NCBI GenBank assembly: GCA_965200615.1
Contig: OZ241377.1
Coordinates: forward strand, 806,001 to 870,000
From: Bin5 sp965200615
GTDB taxonomy: Bacteria > Chloroflexota > Anaerolineae > Caldilineales > Caldilineaceae
Reading direction: 5' to 3'
DNA: 64,000 nucleotides
Shown here piece by piece: positions 8,450 through 17,549 of the stretch; within the stretch, counting starts at the first letter, position 1, and the number at the start of each line of letters is the position of its first letter. The translations under genes and the position numbers were made by a program. Below the pieces are notes generated by a model. It saw only the letters and a list, made by a program, of their open reading frames with translations, did no database searches and was not told where the DNA came from.

Positions 8450-9484
8450 CTAAAAACTATCCTCATACACCGCCAGTATTGCAGCCAGACTGCGCCTGCC
8501 CTCAGATCCGTCAATGACCGGGTCCTCGCCGCGGCGGATGCCGGCGATGAAATCCTTGAGAATGGCGATATGGCCGCTGGTCGAGATGCCGCGCGGGTCG
8601 CCCGCCATGCCCGGGTCCACCTGCTCGGTGGCGACCGGCCAGGGCTCGACCGTCTCCTTGGCCGCGTCGGCCAGTCCCCAGCGCAGGACAGACTCCCCCT
8701 CGATCTGGATGCCCCCGTTGGTCCCGTAGACCTCCAGCCGGTGCGGGAATCCGGGTTCCGCGGCTACGGTAGCGGTGATCGTCGCCACCGCGGCGTTGGC
8801 AAAGCGCAACACGGCGCCGGCCGTGTCTTCGATCTCGACCGAGCGATGCCGTGAATCGGCGAAGGCATGCACCTCAATCGGGTCTCCCAGGAACCAGAGC
8901 AGCAGGTCGATAATGTGAATGCCCTGGTTCATCAGCACGCCGCCGCCGTCCATCTCCCACGTGCCCCGCCACTCCGCCTGGGCGTAGTAGGACTCATCGC
9001 GGAAATAGGGCATCGTCACCACGCCCAAGGTGATTTCCCCCAGGTCGCCGCCGTGGATGGCGTCGTGGACGCGGCGGAAGAGCGGCTCCGCCCGGCGCTG
9101 CAGGCAGACGCCCAGCTGCACGCCGTTCTCCCGGCAGGCCGCGATCATGGCGTCGGCGTCGGCCAGCGAGAGCGCCATCGGCTTTTCCACCAGCACGTGC
9201 TTGCCGCTCGATGCGGCCGCGATCGCCTGCTGCGCGTGCTGGCCGCTGGGCGTGCAGATGCAGACGGCATCGACCGCCGGGTCCGCCAGCAGCTCGTCAT
9301 AGGAGCGGGCCGGCGCGCCGAAACGCCGGGAAATTTCCCCGTAGCGGGCTGGGTTATAATGGCCGACCCCCACCAGGCGCGCGCCCAGGTTGGCGCATTC
9401 CTGGATCGCATTCAGGTGGTACTCCGCCACCATCCCCGCGCCGAGGATGGCAAAACCAAGTTCGGACTGTTCGTGTTGTGTCAT
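8450..9484 (-). CDS. Gfo/Idh/MocA family oxidoreductase
   Basis: NAD(P)-dependent oxidoreductase: N-terminal Rossmann 'ILGAGMVAEYHLNAI', 'VCICTPSGQHAQQAI', then the family hallmark 'GKHVLVEKPMALS' whose Lys is the usual catalytic residue, and 'GGGVLMNQGIHIIDLLLW' with the substrate-site His/Asp. Start ATG 9484 overlaps the stop of the upstream isomerase gene by the four bases ATGA, showing translational coupling. Members act on inositols, glucose or amino sugars. The adjacent isomerase probably works on its product or substrate. Confidence 0.88.
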   Translation of the reverse strand: MTQHEQSELGFAILGAGMVAEYHLNAIQECANLGARLVGVGHYNPARYGEISRRFGAPARSYDELLADPAVDAVCICTPSGQHAQQAIAAASSGKHVLVEKPMALSLADADAMIAACRENGVQLGVCLQRRAEPLFRRVHDAIHGGDLGEITLGVVTMPYFRDESYYAQAEWRGTWEMDGGGVLMNQGIHIIDLLLWFLGDPIEVHAFADSRHRSVEIEDTAGAVLRFANAAVATITATVAAEPGFPHRLEVYGTNGGIQIEGESVLRWGLADAAKETVEPWPVATEQVDPGMAGDPRGISTSGHIAILKDFIAGIRRGEDPVIDGSEGRRSLAAILAVYEDSF

Positions 9485-10248
9485 CGTGTCTCGTCCCACA
9501 TGCGGCGCAGATATTCTCCGGAGGGGCCTGCTTGGGCGGCGAGGTCGTCCCAACGGCACTCGATCGAGATGCGTCCGCTGTAGCCGCCCTTGTGCAGGCG
9601 GCGGAAAAACTCTTCATACGGGTAACTGCCTTCACCGGGCGCAACGCGATGCGTGTCCGCGACGTGGACATGCTCAATCCATGCGGCGCAGGTGGTGATG
9701 TTTTCCAGCGGTTCGTCGTCCTCCATCATATGGTAGAGATCGGCCAGCAGGCGGACGCGGAGATGAGCGGTCTCCCGCGCCAGCTCCATGCCTTCGACGA
9801 CGCTGGTGATAATGTTCGAATCGCGCGAATTCAGCGGCTCGATGACGATGGTCACGCCGTTGCGCACGGCTACGTTCCCGGCCAGCCGCAGGAAGCGCAC
9901 CAGCTGCATGAACGCCTCCTCCTTGGCGAATCCGTCCGGCACATTGCGGGCGCCGCCGCTGCCGAAGACGATCTTCTCGCCGCCCACCGCGGCCACGCGG
10001 CCGATGGCGGCCTCCAGATAGCTCTCCACCTGTTCCCAATTAACATTTGGCCCCGTGACAGGTACCTCCGAGGGCACAAAGACGTTGAAAACCGGAGTAG
10101 GCAGCGGCGCGCTGTCGAACGGCGCACGGATGGCGTCGAAATCCGGGTCCAGCGGGGACAGCGACCGGACAGTCGGCTCGACGAAATCGAAGCCGGCCTC
10201 ATGCGCGATGCCCGCGTCGGCAATCGGTAGACAGATTCCAAATTGCAT
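9481..10248 (-). CDS. Sugar phosphate isomerase/epimerase (TIM barrel), first gene of the minus run
   Basis: 255 residues from ATG 10248 (MQFGICLP). Segments 'GFDFVEPTV', 'VIEPLNSRDSN' with the metal-ligand Glu, 'RLLADLYHMM', 'HVHVADTHR' and 'ISIECRW' fit the D-tagatose-3-epimerase/hydroxypyruvate-isomerase-like barrel. It overlaps the following Gfo/Idh gene by ATGA. As the most upstream gene of the minus-strand run it faces the sugar ABC importer across a 237 bp region, so both arms may share control from there. Confidence 0.84.
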   Translation of the reverse strand: MQFGICLPIADAGIAHEAGFDFVEPTVRSLSPLDPDFDAIRAPFDSAPLPTPVFNVFVPSEVPVTGPNVNWEQVESYLEAAIGRVAAVGGEKIVFGSGGARNVPDGFAKEEAFMQLVRFLRLAGNVAVRNGVTIVIEPLNSRDSNIITSVVEGMELARETAHLRVRLLADLYHMMEDDEPLENITTCAAWIEHVHVADTHRVAPGEGSYPYEEFFRRLHKGGYSGRISIECRWDDLAAQAGPSGEYLRRMWDETR

Positions 10249-10291
10249 GGGTGGTGTACTCCAGGGGTCGGCAAATATCGGGATTTTTTTG

Positions 10292-10324
10292 CTGTGTGAC
10301 ACAGCATGGACAGTATTTTATAAT
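10292..10324 (+). promoter_or_regulatory. Promoter with overlapping palindromic operator upstream of the sugar importer
   Basis: Positions 10296-10301 read GTGACA (-35), followed by a 17-base spacer and TATAAT at 10319-10324 (-10), a near-consensus sigma-70-type promoter aimed at the binding-protein gene. Positions 10292-10304 read CTGTGTGACACAG, a 6-1-6 perfect inverted repeat that covers the -35 box. A repressor bound there would block transcription. A strong AAGGAGG ribosome site at 10471-10477 precedes the ATG at 10486. The regulator itself is not in the window. Confidence 0.6.
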
Positions 10325-10485
10325 AGGATTCTCACAGGCGCTATATTTTCAGGGGTTCATTGGCTCTGGTGTCTTGCTATTGAACCGGGCGGTTCGCCGC
10401 CACTGCGAAGAACGTGAAAGGAGAGATATAAGGGAACGAAACGCAGTTCTGTACTTTCGATGCACAACCCAAGGAGGAATGACCG

Positions 10486-11838
10486 ATGACGAGCAAGACA
10501 AGCAGACGCAGTTTTCTCAAAGTGTCTGGTAGCGTCGTAGCGGGTGCGGCCGTGGCCGGATGCGTGGCCCCCGTCGCGCCAACGACAACGGGCATGGACG
10601 ATTCCGGCCCTACCTCCGAACGAGTCGCCCTGCGCTTCCTCAACAAATGGGGCTCCGGCGTGCGGCGTGAGCTGATGAACGGCTTTCTCGACAATTGGGC
10701 CGAACAGAACCCCAATATCGGCATCATCTTCGAACCCGTCGCCGACTTCGACCGCCGCATGCCCATCCTCGTCGCCGCAGGTGAGTGGGGCGACATCATG
10801 TTGTTCTTCGATCTGCAGCTGAGCGCGTTCCACGAAATTGCCACCGATCTCACCCCGTACTTCGAGGCCAGCGGCACGCCCTTCCCCGGCAAGGAGGGCA
10901 GCGAGTTGATCCGCATTCCCAATCATGTCGGTTACGAGCCGGGCAAGGTCAAGGCCGTCCCCTTCCAACTCAATATCGTCATGACGGGCATCAATAAGGA
11001 CCTCTTCAAAGAGGCCGGCGTGCCCATGCCCTGGGAACACGACCATAACGGCGACAAATGGTGGGACTGGCACGACTACCGCGAGGCCGCCTGCGCCATC
11101 AACGACCTCGGCGAAGACATCATCGGCTCCAATTTCAGCTTCGGCAATATCGAACAGGATGGCTTGGTGAACTGGAGTGTTGCCAATGGCGGTCAACTGA
11201 TCGACGTCGAGAACAAAAAGGGATCCTGGAACACGCCTGAGTTCATCGAAGGCCAGCAGTTCGCGGTCGACATGATCTGCCAGGATGGCTGCATGATGAA
11301 TGTGGACGACTATCAGGGCCTGGGCCAGGCTCTGGGCATCTACCCTTGGGCTGCCGGCGTCCAGGGCATCGCCTCTCGCGGCTCCGGCTACTGGGTAAGT
11401 CGCAGCGAGGCCGACCTCACCCAGGTCGCCTGGGTCCGCTCACCCAACACCGGCAAGAGCGCCGGCCTTGGCTCCATGCACTTCCACATCGTCACCACGC
11501 AAAGCCAGCACCCGGCCGAAGCCTTCGAGTTCATGATGTACCTTGCCAACTTCGAGAACCAGAAGAACATCGCCCTCTCCGGTACGGCCGAACCGGTCAA
11601 CGCCGGCGTCTGGCAAGACGCAGACTACCAGGCCACGTGGGGCGGCCCCGAAGCAGTCGAGGCCTACCTCGATGCCCTCGAAAACTTCATCTTCACGCCG
11701 CAGCTCCCCGGCGTCCTCGAATGGTTCGGCGAGATCAAGATCCTCTGGGGCGACGTGCTGCGCTGCGAGGTAAGCGTCGAGGAACAGGTCGTCATCGTCG
11801 ACCAGAAGACCGACGAGATCCTGGCCGCACACGCCTGA
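10486..11838 (+). CDS. Sugar ABC transporter substrate-binding protein (Tat-type lipoprotein)
   Basis: 450 residues. The N-terminus has a twin-arginine motif 'SRRSFLKVSG', a hydrophobic stretch and a lipobox ending 'AAVAGC', so export by Tat and lipid anchoring at Cys26 are expected. The body resembles family 1 extracellular sugar-binding proteins of the MalE type. It is followed by two MalFG-type permeases and no ATPase gene; the ATPase is presumably a shared MsmK-like protein elsewhere. Ribosome site AAGGAGG lies 8 bases before the ATG. Likely binds an oligosaccharide; specificity unknown. Confidence 0.87.
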   Translation: MTSKTSRRSFLKVSGSVVAGAAVAGCVAPVAPTTTGMDDSGPTSERVALRFLNKWGSGVRRELMNGFLDNWAEQNPNIGIIFEPVADFDRRMPILVAAGEWGDIMLFFDLQLSAFHEIATDLTPYFEASGTPFPGKEGSELIRIPNHVGYEPGKVKAVPFQLNIVMTGINKDLFKEAGVPMPWEHDHNGDKWWDWHDYREAACAINDLGEDIIGSNFSFGNIEQDGLVNWSVANGGQLIDVENKKGSWNTPEFIEGQQFAVDMICQDGCMMNVDDYQGLGQALGIYPWAAGVQGIASRGSGYWVSRSEADLTQVAWVRSPNTGKSAGLGSMHFHIVTTQSQHPAEAFEFMMYLANFENQKNIALSGTAEPVNAGVWQDADYQATWGGPEAVEAYLDALENFIFTPQLPGVLEWFGEIKILWGDVLRCEVSVEEQVVIVDQKTDEILAAHA

Positions 11839-11853
11839 TATCTTCCGCACAAC

Positions 11854-11893
11854 AGTGGATAGTGGCGCGCAATAACGCGCGCCACTATCCACT
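11854..11893 (+). terminator. Hairpin between binding-protein and permease genes
   Basis: A perfect 17-base inverted repeat (11854-11870 and 11877-11893) with a six-base AATAAC loop lies 16 bases after the binding-protein stop codon. There is no T-run on the + strand, so it is more likely a partial terminator or an mRNA 3'-end stabiliser that gives more binding protein than permease, as is known for mal-type operons. The function is inference; the structure is seen directly. Confidence 0.55.
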
Positions 11894-11931
11894 GCTCACT
11901 ATTCACCACGCTCTATCCTCCTGGATCGCCG

Positions 11932-12846
11932 ATGCAGACCCCCAGGACAGTTGCGCCGAATATCAGTTGGGCCAGGCTGAGGCCGCACATCGTCGGCTGG
12001 GCTTTCATCTCCCCTTGGCTGGTCAGCTTCAGCTTCCTGATGGTCTACCCCTTCATCGCCTCCTTCGTCCTCAGTTTTACCCGCTACCAGCTGATCGGCG
12101 AGGCGGAGTTCATCGGCTTTGAAAACATCCAGCGCATGCTCTTCGACGACGAAAGGGTCGCCGACGCCCTGCGCGTCACCTTTACCTATGTCCTCCTCAC
12201 CGTCCCCGCGGGCACGGCCATCAGCATCCTGGTCGCCATCCTGCTCAATCAGAGCGTGCGCGGCATCCCCTTCTTCCGCACCTCCTTCTATATGCCCAGC
12301 GTGATCGGCGGTGTCGGCCTCGCGCTGTTATGGACGACCATCCTCGCCAAGAACGGGCCTGTCAACGCCGCGCTCGGCTTGGTTGGGATCGAGGGACCGA
12401 ACTGGCTCTTTGATACCGCCTGGGCGCTGCCTTCCCTGGCGCTCAAAGCTATCGCAACCGCCGGCGCCGCCATGCTCATCATCCTCGCCGCCCTGCAAGG
12501 CGTGCCGCAGCATCTCTACGAGGCCGTCGACCTCGATGGCGGCGGCGAATGGGCCAAGTTCTGGCACGTAACCCTGCCCCAGATCTCGCCTGCTATCTTC
12601 TACAACGTCATCGTTACCACGATCGGCGTCATGCAATCATTTGTCGAGGCCTTCATCATGACCAATGGCGGCCCCGGCACCGCCACCCTCTTCTACGGCC
12701 TCTATCTCTATCGTCAGGCGTTCGAGTTTTACCGCATGGGCTACGCCTCCGCGCTCGCCTGGATGATCTTCCTCATCATCCTCGCCCTGACTATCGTCAA
12801 CTTCCGCGTTGCCCGCTACTGGGTCTACTACGAGGGTGAGGAGTAG
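11932..12846 (+). CDS. Sugar ABC transporter permease (MalF-type)
   Basis: 304 residues with about six hydrophobic membrane segments, the first at 'GWAFISPWLVSFSFLMVYPF'. The cytoplasmic EAA loop that docks the ATPase is clear: 'EAVDLDGGGEWAKFWHVTLP'. It is the first of two permeases and ends six bases before the start of the second. Together with the lipoprotein upstream it forms a CUT1-type carbohydrate importer. Confidence 0.88.
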   Translation: MQTPRTVAPNISWARLRPHIVGWAFISPWLVSFSFLMVYPFIASFVLSFTRYQLIGEAEFIGFENIQRMLFDDERVADALRVTFTYVLLTVPAGTAISILVAILLNQSVRGIPFFRTSFYMPSVIGGVGLALLWTTILAKNGPVNAALGLVGIEGPNWLFDTAWALPSLALKAIATAGAAMLIILAALQGVPQHLYEAVDLDGGGEWAKFWHVTLPQISPAIFYNVIVTTIGVMQSFVEAFIMTNGGPGTATLFYGLYLYRQAFEFYRMGYASALAWMIFLIILALTIVNFRVARYWVYYEGEE

Positions 12847-12852
12847 CCCGCC

Positions 12853-13728
12853 TTGTCCACGCTGACCGCTTCCTGGACAAAGAGCAAGACCACCCAGCGT
12901 CGCCTGCGCGACCTGCTCGCCTACTCCTTGTTGGCCGTCGGTTTTGTCTGGTTCATCTTTCCGCTTTTCTGGGTTATTATGAGCTCCCTGAAAACCTTTG
13001 AAGATTTCAATCAGATCCCTCTGCGGATCTTCCCTTCCGAACTCTACCTGGGAAACTACCCCAGCGCTTGGAACAGCGTCCCCTTTGGCCGCTACTTTAT
13101 CAACACCGCCATCATCGTCTCGCTCTCTGTCGTCGGCGAGCTGATTAGCGCCTCCATCGTCGGGTTCGGCTTCTCCCGCCTCAAGTTCTGGGGCCGAAAT
13201 TTCCTTTTTATGGTCCTCCTCAGCACCATGATGCTCCCCTTCTGGGTCGTCATCATCCCCCGCTTCCTGCTCTACAGAGATATCGGCTGGGTCGGCACCT
13301 GGCTGCCCCTCATCGTGCCCAGCTACTTCGCCAACCCCGTCTACGTCTTTCTCATGCGCCAGTTCTTCATGACCCTGCCGCCCGAACTGGACGACGCCGC
13401 CAAAATCGACGGCTGCAACGAACTGGGCATCTTCTGGCGCATCCTGCTGCCGCTGACCAAACCGGTGCTGGCCACCATCGCCATCTTTTCCTTCATCAAC
13501 GTATGGACCGACTTCGTCAAACAGGTCATCTACCTGAGCCAGGACAGCACCTACACCGTCGCCATCGGCCTCGCCTTCCTGCGTTGGCAGATCGCCCAGG
13601 GCGACCCCGTGCCCGGACTGCTGATGGCCGCCACCGTCTTCACATCGCTGCCCATGATCGCAATCTTCTTTATCGGCCAGAAATATATGGTGCGCGGCAT
13701 CGCGCTCACAGGACGCACCGGCACATGA
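12853..13728 (+). CDS. Sugar ABC transporter permease (MalG-type)
   Basis: 291 residues, six predicted membrane helices and the EAA loop 'DDAAKIDGCNELGIFWRILLP'. The start is a TTG at 12853, seven bases after the stop of the MalF-type gene, with GAGGAG ten bases upstream; no better start fits because the N-terminal helix follows soon after. Its stop codon overlaps the ATG of the next gene (ATGA, 13725-13728), so the glycosidase-like protein is translationally coupled to the importer. Confidence 0.86.
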   Translation: MSTLTASWTKSKTTQRRLRDLLAYSLLAVGFVWFIFPLFWVIMSSLKTFEDFNQIPLRIFPSELYLGNYPSAWNSVPFGRYFINTAIIVSLSVVGELISASIVGFGFSRLKFWGRNFLFMVLLSTMMLPFWVVIIPRFLLYRDIGWVGTWLPLIVPSYFANPVYVFLMRQFFMTLPPELDDAAKIDGCNELGIFWRILLPLTKPVLATIAIFSFINVWTDFVKQVIYLSQDSTYTVAIGLAFLRWQIAQGDPVPGLLMAATVFTSLPMIAIFFIGQKYMVRGIALTGRTGT

Positions 13729-15080
13729 TCAATGACAGATACCTGCTTTTGGATACCTCGCTCTGGGCGCAAGCCGATCATCTGACGGTGACGCCGGGGC
13801 AGGCGCGCAAAGCGAGCAAAAATCCCTTATTCGGCGAAGATCTGCCCTGGGAAGTCCGCCACGACAACCTCTACGCCAATGTGATCTTCGACCCGACCGA
13901 CAACCTCTACAAGTGCTGGTACAACCCCTTCATCATCGACGCGGCCACGACCGATACCCCGCCCGCACAACGGGAGCGCAGCGCCTATCGCGCTGCGCTT
14001 GCCCGCGCAAGAGCCGACGAACACGTCAGGAAGCATCGCGAGATGGGCGTCTGTTACGCCGTCTCCACCGACGGCATCCGCTGGGAAAGGCCTGAACTGG
14101 GCCTGATCGAGTTCGATGGCTCCACCCGCAACAACCTCGTCATGCGCGACGTGCACGGCGTCGGCGTCACTCTCGACCCGCATGATCCCGACCCAGCGGG
14201 CAGGTTCAAGGCGTTCATGGAGGGCGGCACAGCCAGGTCGCCGGACGGCCTGCACTGGTCCCCCATCCAGCTCTGCCCCGAGATCGACGCCCGCTGGGAT
14301 ACCCACAACAATTTGTTCTGGGATGAACGGCACGGCAAGTATGTCGGCATAACCCGCCTCTTTGACGGACGCCAGCGCACCGTTGGCCGCACCGAGAGCG
14401 AGGATTTCAAGACCTGGACGCGGGCTGTCGAAGTCCTCCGCGCCCTGCCCAACGAGCCGGACCGCCAGACCTACGCCCTGATCGCCTTCCCCTGTGCCCA
14501 GCTCTATCTTGGCCTGTTGATGATGTTCGATACGGCGACCGACCTTGTCGACTGTGAACTGGCCTGGAGCCGCGACACTGTGCAATGGGAGCGCGTCTCT
14601 CCGGGGACGCCCCTGATCGAGCGCGGCGAGGAGGGCAGCTTCGACTGGGGCTGCATCTACGCGGCGGCTTATCCGTTTCTCAAGGACGGGCGTTTGCAGC
14701 TTTATTACGGCGGCAGCGACGGCCCCCACACTGACTGGCGTTCCGCCTATCTGGGGCTGGCGACCCTGCGGCCGGATGGGTTTGCCGGGTTGACGCCGGC
14801 CAATAAGACCCAGACCGCTACGCTCGTTACGCGGCCTGTACGGTGCAGCGGGCGTCAACTCCGCCTGAGCGCCGACGCGGAAGGCGGCCAGGTCAGAGCG
14901 GCGCTGGCGGACGTCAATGGCAAGGGCCTGGCCGATTCGATTCCGGTTCAGGCCGATGTCACCGACCTCCCCCTGCAATGGCACGACGGTCAGGACCTGG
15001 CCGCGCTGGTCGGCCGGGAAGTTCAGCTTATCTTTGAACTGCAGGACGCGACGCTCTATTCCTTCTCTTTCAGCGATTGA
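13725..15080 (+). CDS. Glycosidase-like five-bladed beta-propeller protein (GH32/GH43-type fold), copy 1
   Basis: 451 residues from ATG 13725, which overlaps the permease stop. The protein shows repeated propeller strands such as 'CYAVSTDGIRWERPELGL', 'SPDGLHWSP', 'GRTESEDFKTW' and 'LYYGGSDG', typical of the GH32/GH43/GH68 superfamily of five-bladed propellers, followed by a C-terminal beta-sandwich-like tail ('CSGRQLRLSADA'). No signal peptide, so it is probably cytoplasmic and acts on imported oligosaccharide. It is a paralogue of the gene at 16089. Catalytic residues cannot be assigned safely. Confidence 0.62.
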   Translation: MINDRYLLLDTSLWAQADHLTVTPGQARKASKNPLFGEDLPWEVRHDNLYANVIFDPTDNLYKCWYNPFIIDAATTDTPPAQRERSAYRAALARARADEHVRKHREMGVCYAVSTDGIRWERPELGLIEFDGSTRNNLVMRDVHGVGVTLDPHDPDPAGRFKAFMEGGTARSPDGLHWSPIQLCPEIDARWDTHNNLFWDERHGKYVGITRLFDGRQRTVGRTESEDFKTWTRAVEVLRALPNEPDRQTYALIAFPCAQLYLGLLMMFDTATDLVDCELAWSRDTVQWERVSPGTPLIERGEEGSFDWGCIYAAAYPFLKDGRLQLYYGGSDGPHTDWRSAYLGLATLRPDGFAGLTPANKTQTATLVTRPVRCSGRQLRLSADAEGGQVRAALADVNGKGLADSIPVQADVTDLPLQWHDGQDLAALVGREVQLIFELQDATLYSFSFSD

Positions 15081-15190
15081 CCCCTTGTCTGTATAGCGGG
15101 CCGCCTGCCGCACGCGTCATCCCGCGAGATGCACGCCGTCATCAGCGGGTGAATTTTGCAGCACCGCCACCGAACATTAAGGAGAAACTC

Positions 15191-16045
15191 ATGGGAACGA
15201 GAATGGAAGGCAAAGTCGCCATCATCACCGGCGCAACCCTGGGGCTGGGCAAAGCCGGCGCGCTGGCATTCGCCCGCGAAGGCGCCTCCGTCGTCATCTG
15301 CGACCGCGGCCGAACGCCGGAGAACTCGCAGAAGGTACTGGCGCAGGCAGAAGGACTCAGCGGTGAGATCGCCTACAAGCGCTGCGACGTCATGATCAAA
15401 GAGGACATCACAGCCCTGGTCAAATTCACCGTGGAGCGCTATGGGCGCGTCGATGTCATGGTCAACAATGCCGTTATCGACAACCCGGGGGGCATGTTGG
15501 AGGAAGTCACGCTCCAGGACTGGGAGGACGGCTTCATGTGCCATGTGACCGCGCCGCTTCTCTTCTGCAAAGAGGTGGTCCCGCTCATGATCAAGCAGGG
15601 GGGTGGCAACATCATCAACGTTTCATCCGGTATCGCCCTTGCCGGCAGTCCCAGCATCTCGTCCTACGGCCCGGCCAAGGCGGCCATGATCAATTTCACC
15701 CAGCATCTGGCCATCACCTACGGCCCTGACGGCATCCGCGCCAACACGCTCACTCCCGCCCGAATGCTCACCGAAAAGAAATACGAGATGCTCGCCAACA
15801 ATCCGGCCGCGGTCCGCACGCAGAAATTCGCCTACCCAATGGGCAGCCCCGCCTTGCCCGAACAGGTGGCCGAGGTCATGCTGTTTCTGGCGTCAGATGA
15901 GTCCGTCGCCATCACCGGCCACAACCTGATCGCCGACGCCGGCAACACAGCATTCGGCCCCGGCGGCATGATCGGGCGGCTCGAGAAGGATCTGCGCGCC
16001 AGGTTGGAGGCCCAAGGTTCCGAGTGGCTGAAAGACGAAATGTAA
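15191..16045 (+). CDS. Short-chain dehydrogenase/reductase
   Basis: 284 residues. Cofactor site 'TGATLGLGKAGAL', 'NNAV' in place of NNAG, Ser at 'NVSSGIALAG' and the 'SYGPAKAAM' Tyr/Lys pair are all present, so the enzyme should be active. ATG 15191 is supported by TAAGGAG seven bases upstream; the open frame extending to 15077 lacks one. It lies between the two propeller proteins and likely oxidises a sugar released by them. The C-terminal extension after 'NTAFGPGGMIGR' is longer than in typical FabG-like SDRs. Confidence 0.84.
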   Translation: MGTRMEGKVAIITGATLGLGKAGALAFAREGASVVICDRGRTPENSQKVLAQAEGLSGEIAYKRCDVMIKEDITALVKFTVERYGRVDVMVNNAVIDNPGGMLEEVTLQDWEDGFMCHVTAPLLFCKEVVPLMIKQGGGNIINVSSGIALAGSPSISSYGPAKAAMINFTQHLAITYGPDGIRANTLTPARMLTEKKYEMLANNPAAVRTQKFAYPMGSPALPEQVAEVMLFLASDESVAITGHNLIADAGNTAFGPGGMIGRLEKDLRARLEAQGSEWLKDEM

Positions 16046-16088
16046 GTGTTGGATCGCCCCTGCTTGAAAGGGACGCGCAGGAGGAACA

Positions 16089-17534
16089 ATGGCCCTCATC
16101 AACATCGCATCCGATAAGCAGATCTTCGCGGATAACTACCTGATCGAGAGCCTCAAGGACGCCAGGCAGGTGATGAACCCGGCCCGCAAACTGGAGAACA
16201 ACCCCGTTCTCTGGCCGGAAAAACCCTGGGAAGGGGATTACCTGGGCGTGAGTGACGTCTGGTTCGACCACGCCGACCAGGTCTTCAAGATGTTCTACCG
16301 CCCCGCCACCCACAGGGCCTACCTGACTCCGGACGGCACGCTGGCAGCCGACGCGCCCGCAGACGACGACCCGATTACCGCCTGCCTCGCCCTCTCGGAC
16401 GATGGCATCAATTGGGAAAGGCCGGAACTGGGCCTGGTAGAGTATCAGGGCTCAAAAAAGAACAATCTTCTTCCTGAAGATGCGTTCATGCCCTACTTCT
16501 TCCAGGACCTGCACGAAGAGGACCCGCGCAAACGCTACAAGGGCCTGATCCGGACCGGTTCGACGACCACCACGATGACGTTCGACCTCTACTATTCGCC
16601 CGACAGCCTCAATTGGACGCCCTGCGAACACAACCCCGTCATCGACACCGCGCCCCGCATCGGCCGCTGGGGGCCGACCAAATTCATGGGCTGGGACCCC
16701 ATCCGCCAGGTCTATGCAGCCCACATGGAGAACTGCCTCCACCGCCGCTGCCCCCATGACAAGCGCCTCATCGGCCGCGCCGAAAGCCCCGACATGGTCC
16801 ACTGGAGCGACCCGGAAACGATCCTCATGCCCGATGAGCAGGACCCGCCCGACACCGAATTCTACGTCATGCCAGTCATCGTTTACGCCGGACTCTATGT
16901 CGGCCTGCTCTGGATATTCCGCACCAACGACTCCACCCACCACCCCGAGCTTGTCTTCAGCCGCAACGGTATCCACTACGAACGCAACTACCGGGAGCCG
17001 TTCATCCAGCGCGGCGCGCACAGCGGAGAGTACGACGCCTCCTGTGTCTACAACCTCGAGCCCCTTGTCCACAACGACCGCATCTACACCTATTTTACGG
17101 GCGCCAACTGGCGCTCATACCGGACGCTGTTGGAGTTGGGCGATCGCGGCGTCGGCGCAATCGGCGTGGCCGAGACGCCGCTCGACGGCTTCGTGGCGGT
17201 GGAGGGAAAGAAGCGGGGATACAGCGAGATGGTGACGCGGTCCTTCGGTTTCTCGGGCAGCCAGTTGCGCCTCAATCTGCAAGCGCACCTGGCCGACGAT
17301 GTCCTGCCAAACGAATGCGAGGTGAGGGTCGCGCTCCTGACACCCAATCACCAGCCATTACCCGGCTTCGGCTTCGACGACGCCGACCCCATCACGACCA
17401 CCGGTCAGGCCCACCTGGTCTCTTGGCAGGGGCGTACCGATCTGAGCGACCTGGCCGGCGGTCCGATCAAGCTGCATTTCTATTTCAGAAACGCCAAACT
17501 GTTTTCCTTCCAGTTCGTAGACCCTCCTGAATAG
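16089..17534 (+). CDS. Glycosidase-like five-bladed beta-propeller protein (GH32/GH43-type fold), copy 2
   Basis: 481 residues, start ATG 16089 after an AGGAGGAACA ribosome site. It shares the diagnostic segments of copy 1: 'CLALSDDGINWERPELGL', a 'KKNNLL' loop, and a C-terminal domain with 'SGSQLRLNLQAH' and 'AKLFSFQF'. The propeller repeats ('YYSPDSLNWTP', 'IGRAESPDMVHW', 'FSRNGIHYERN') suggest a GH32/GH43-like fold. The two copies are divergent enough to have separate substrates or to form a heteromer. Function beyond the fold is inference. Confidence 0.62.
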   Translation: MALINIASDKQIFADNYLIESLKDARQVMNPARKLENNPVLWPEKPWEGDYLGVSDVWFDHADQVFKMFYRPATHRAYLTPDGTLAADAPADDDPITACLALSDDGINWERPELGLVEYQGSKKNNLLPEDAFMPYFFQDLHEEDPRKRYKGLIRTGSTTTTMTFDLYYSPDSLNWTPCEHNPVIDTAPRIGRWGPTKFMGWDPIRQVYAAHMENCLHRRCPHDKRLIGRAESPDMVHWSDPETILMPDEQDPPDTEFYVMPVIVYAGLYVGLLWIFRTNDSTHHPELVFSRNGIHYERNYREPFIQRGAHSGEYDASCVYNLEPLVHNDRIYTYFTGANWRSYRTLLELGDRGVGAIGVAETPLDGFVAVEGKKRGYSEMVTRSFGFSGSQLRLNLQAHLADDVLPNECEVRVALLTPNHQPLPGFGFDDADPITTTGQAHLVSWQGRTDLSDLAGGPIKLHFYFRNAKLFSFQFVDPPE

Positions 17535-17549
17535 GCGGCGGGGCAGAAC

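Noticed and set aside
13503..13724. Upstream extension of the first propeller gene
   Set aside because: It overlaps the MalG permease in another frame; the ATGA overlap at 13725 is the natural start.
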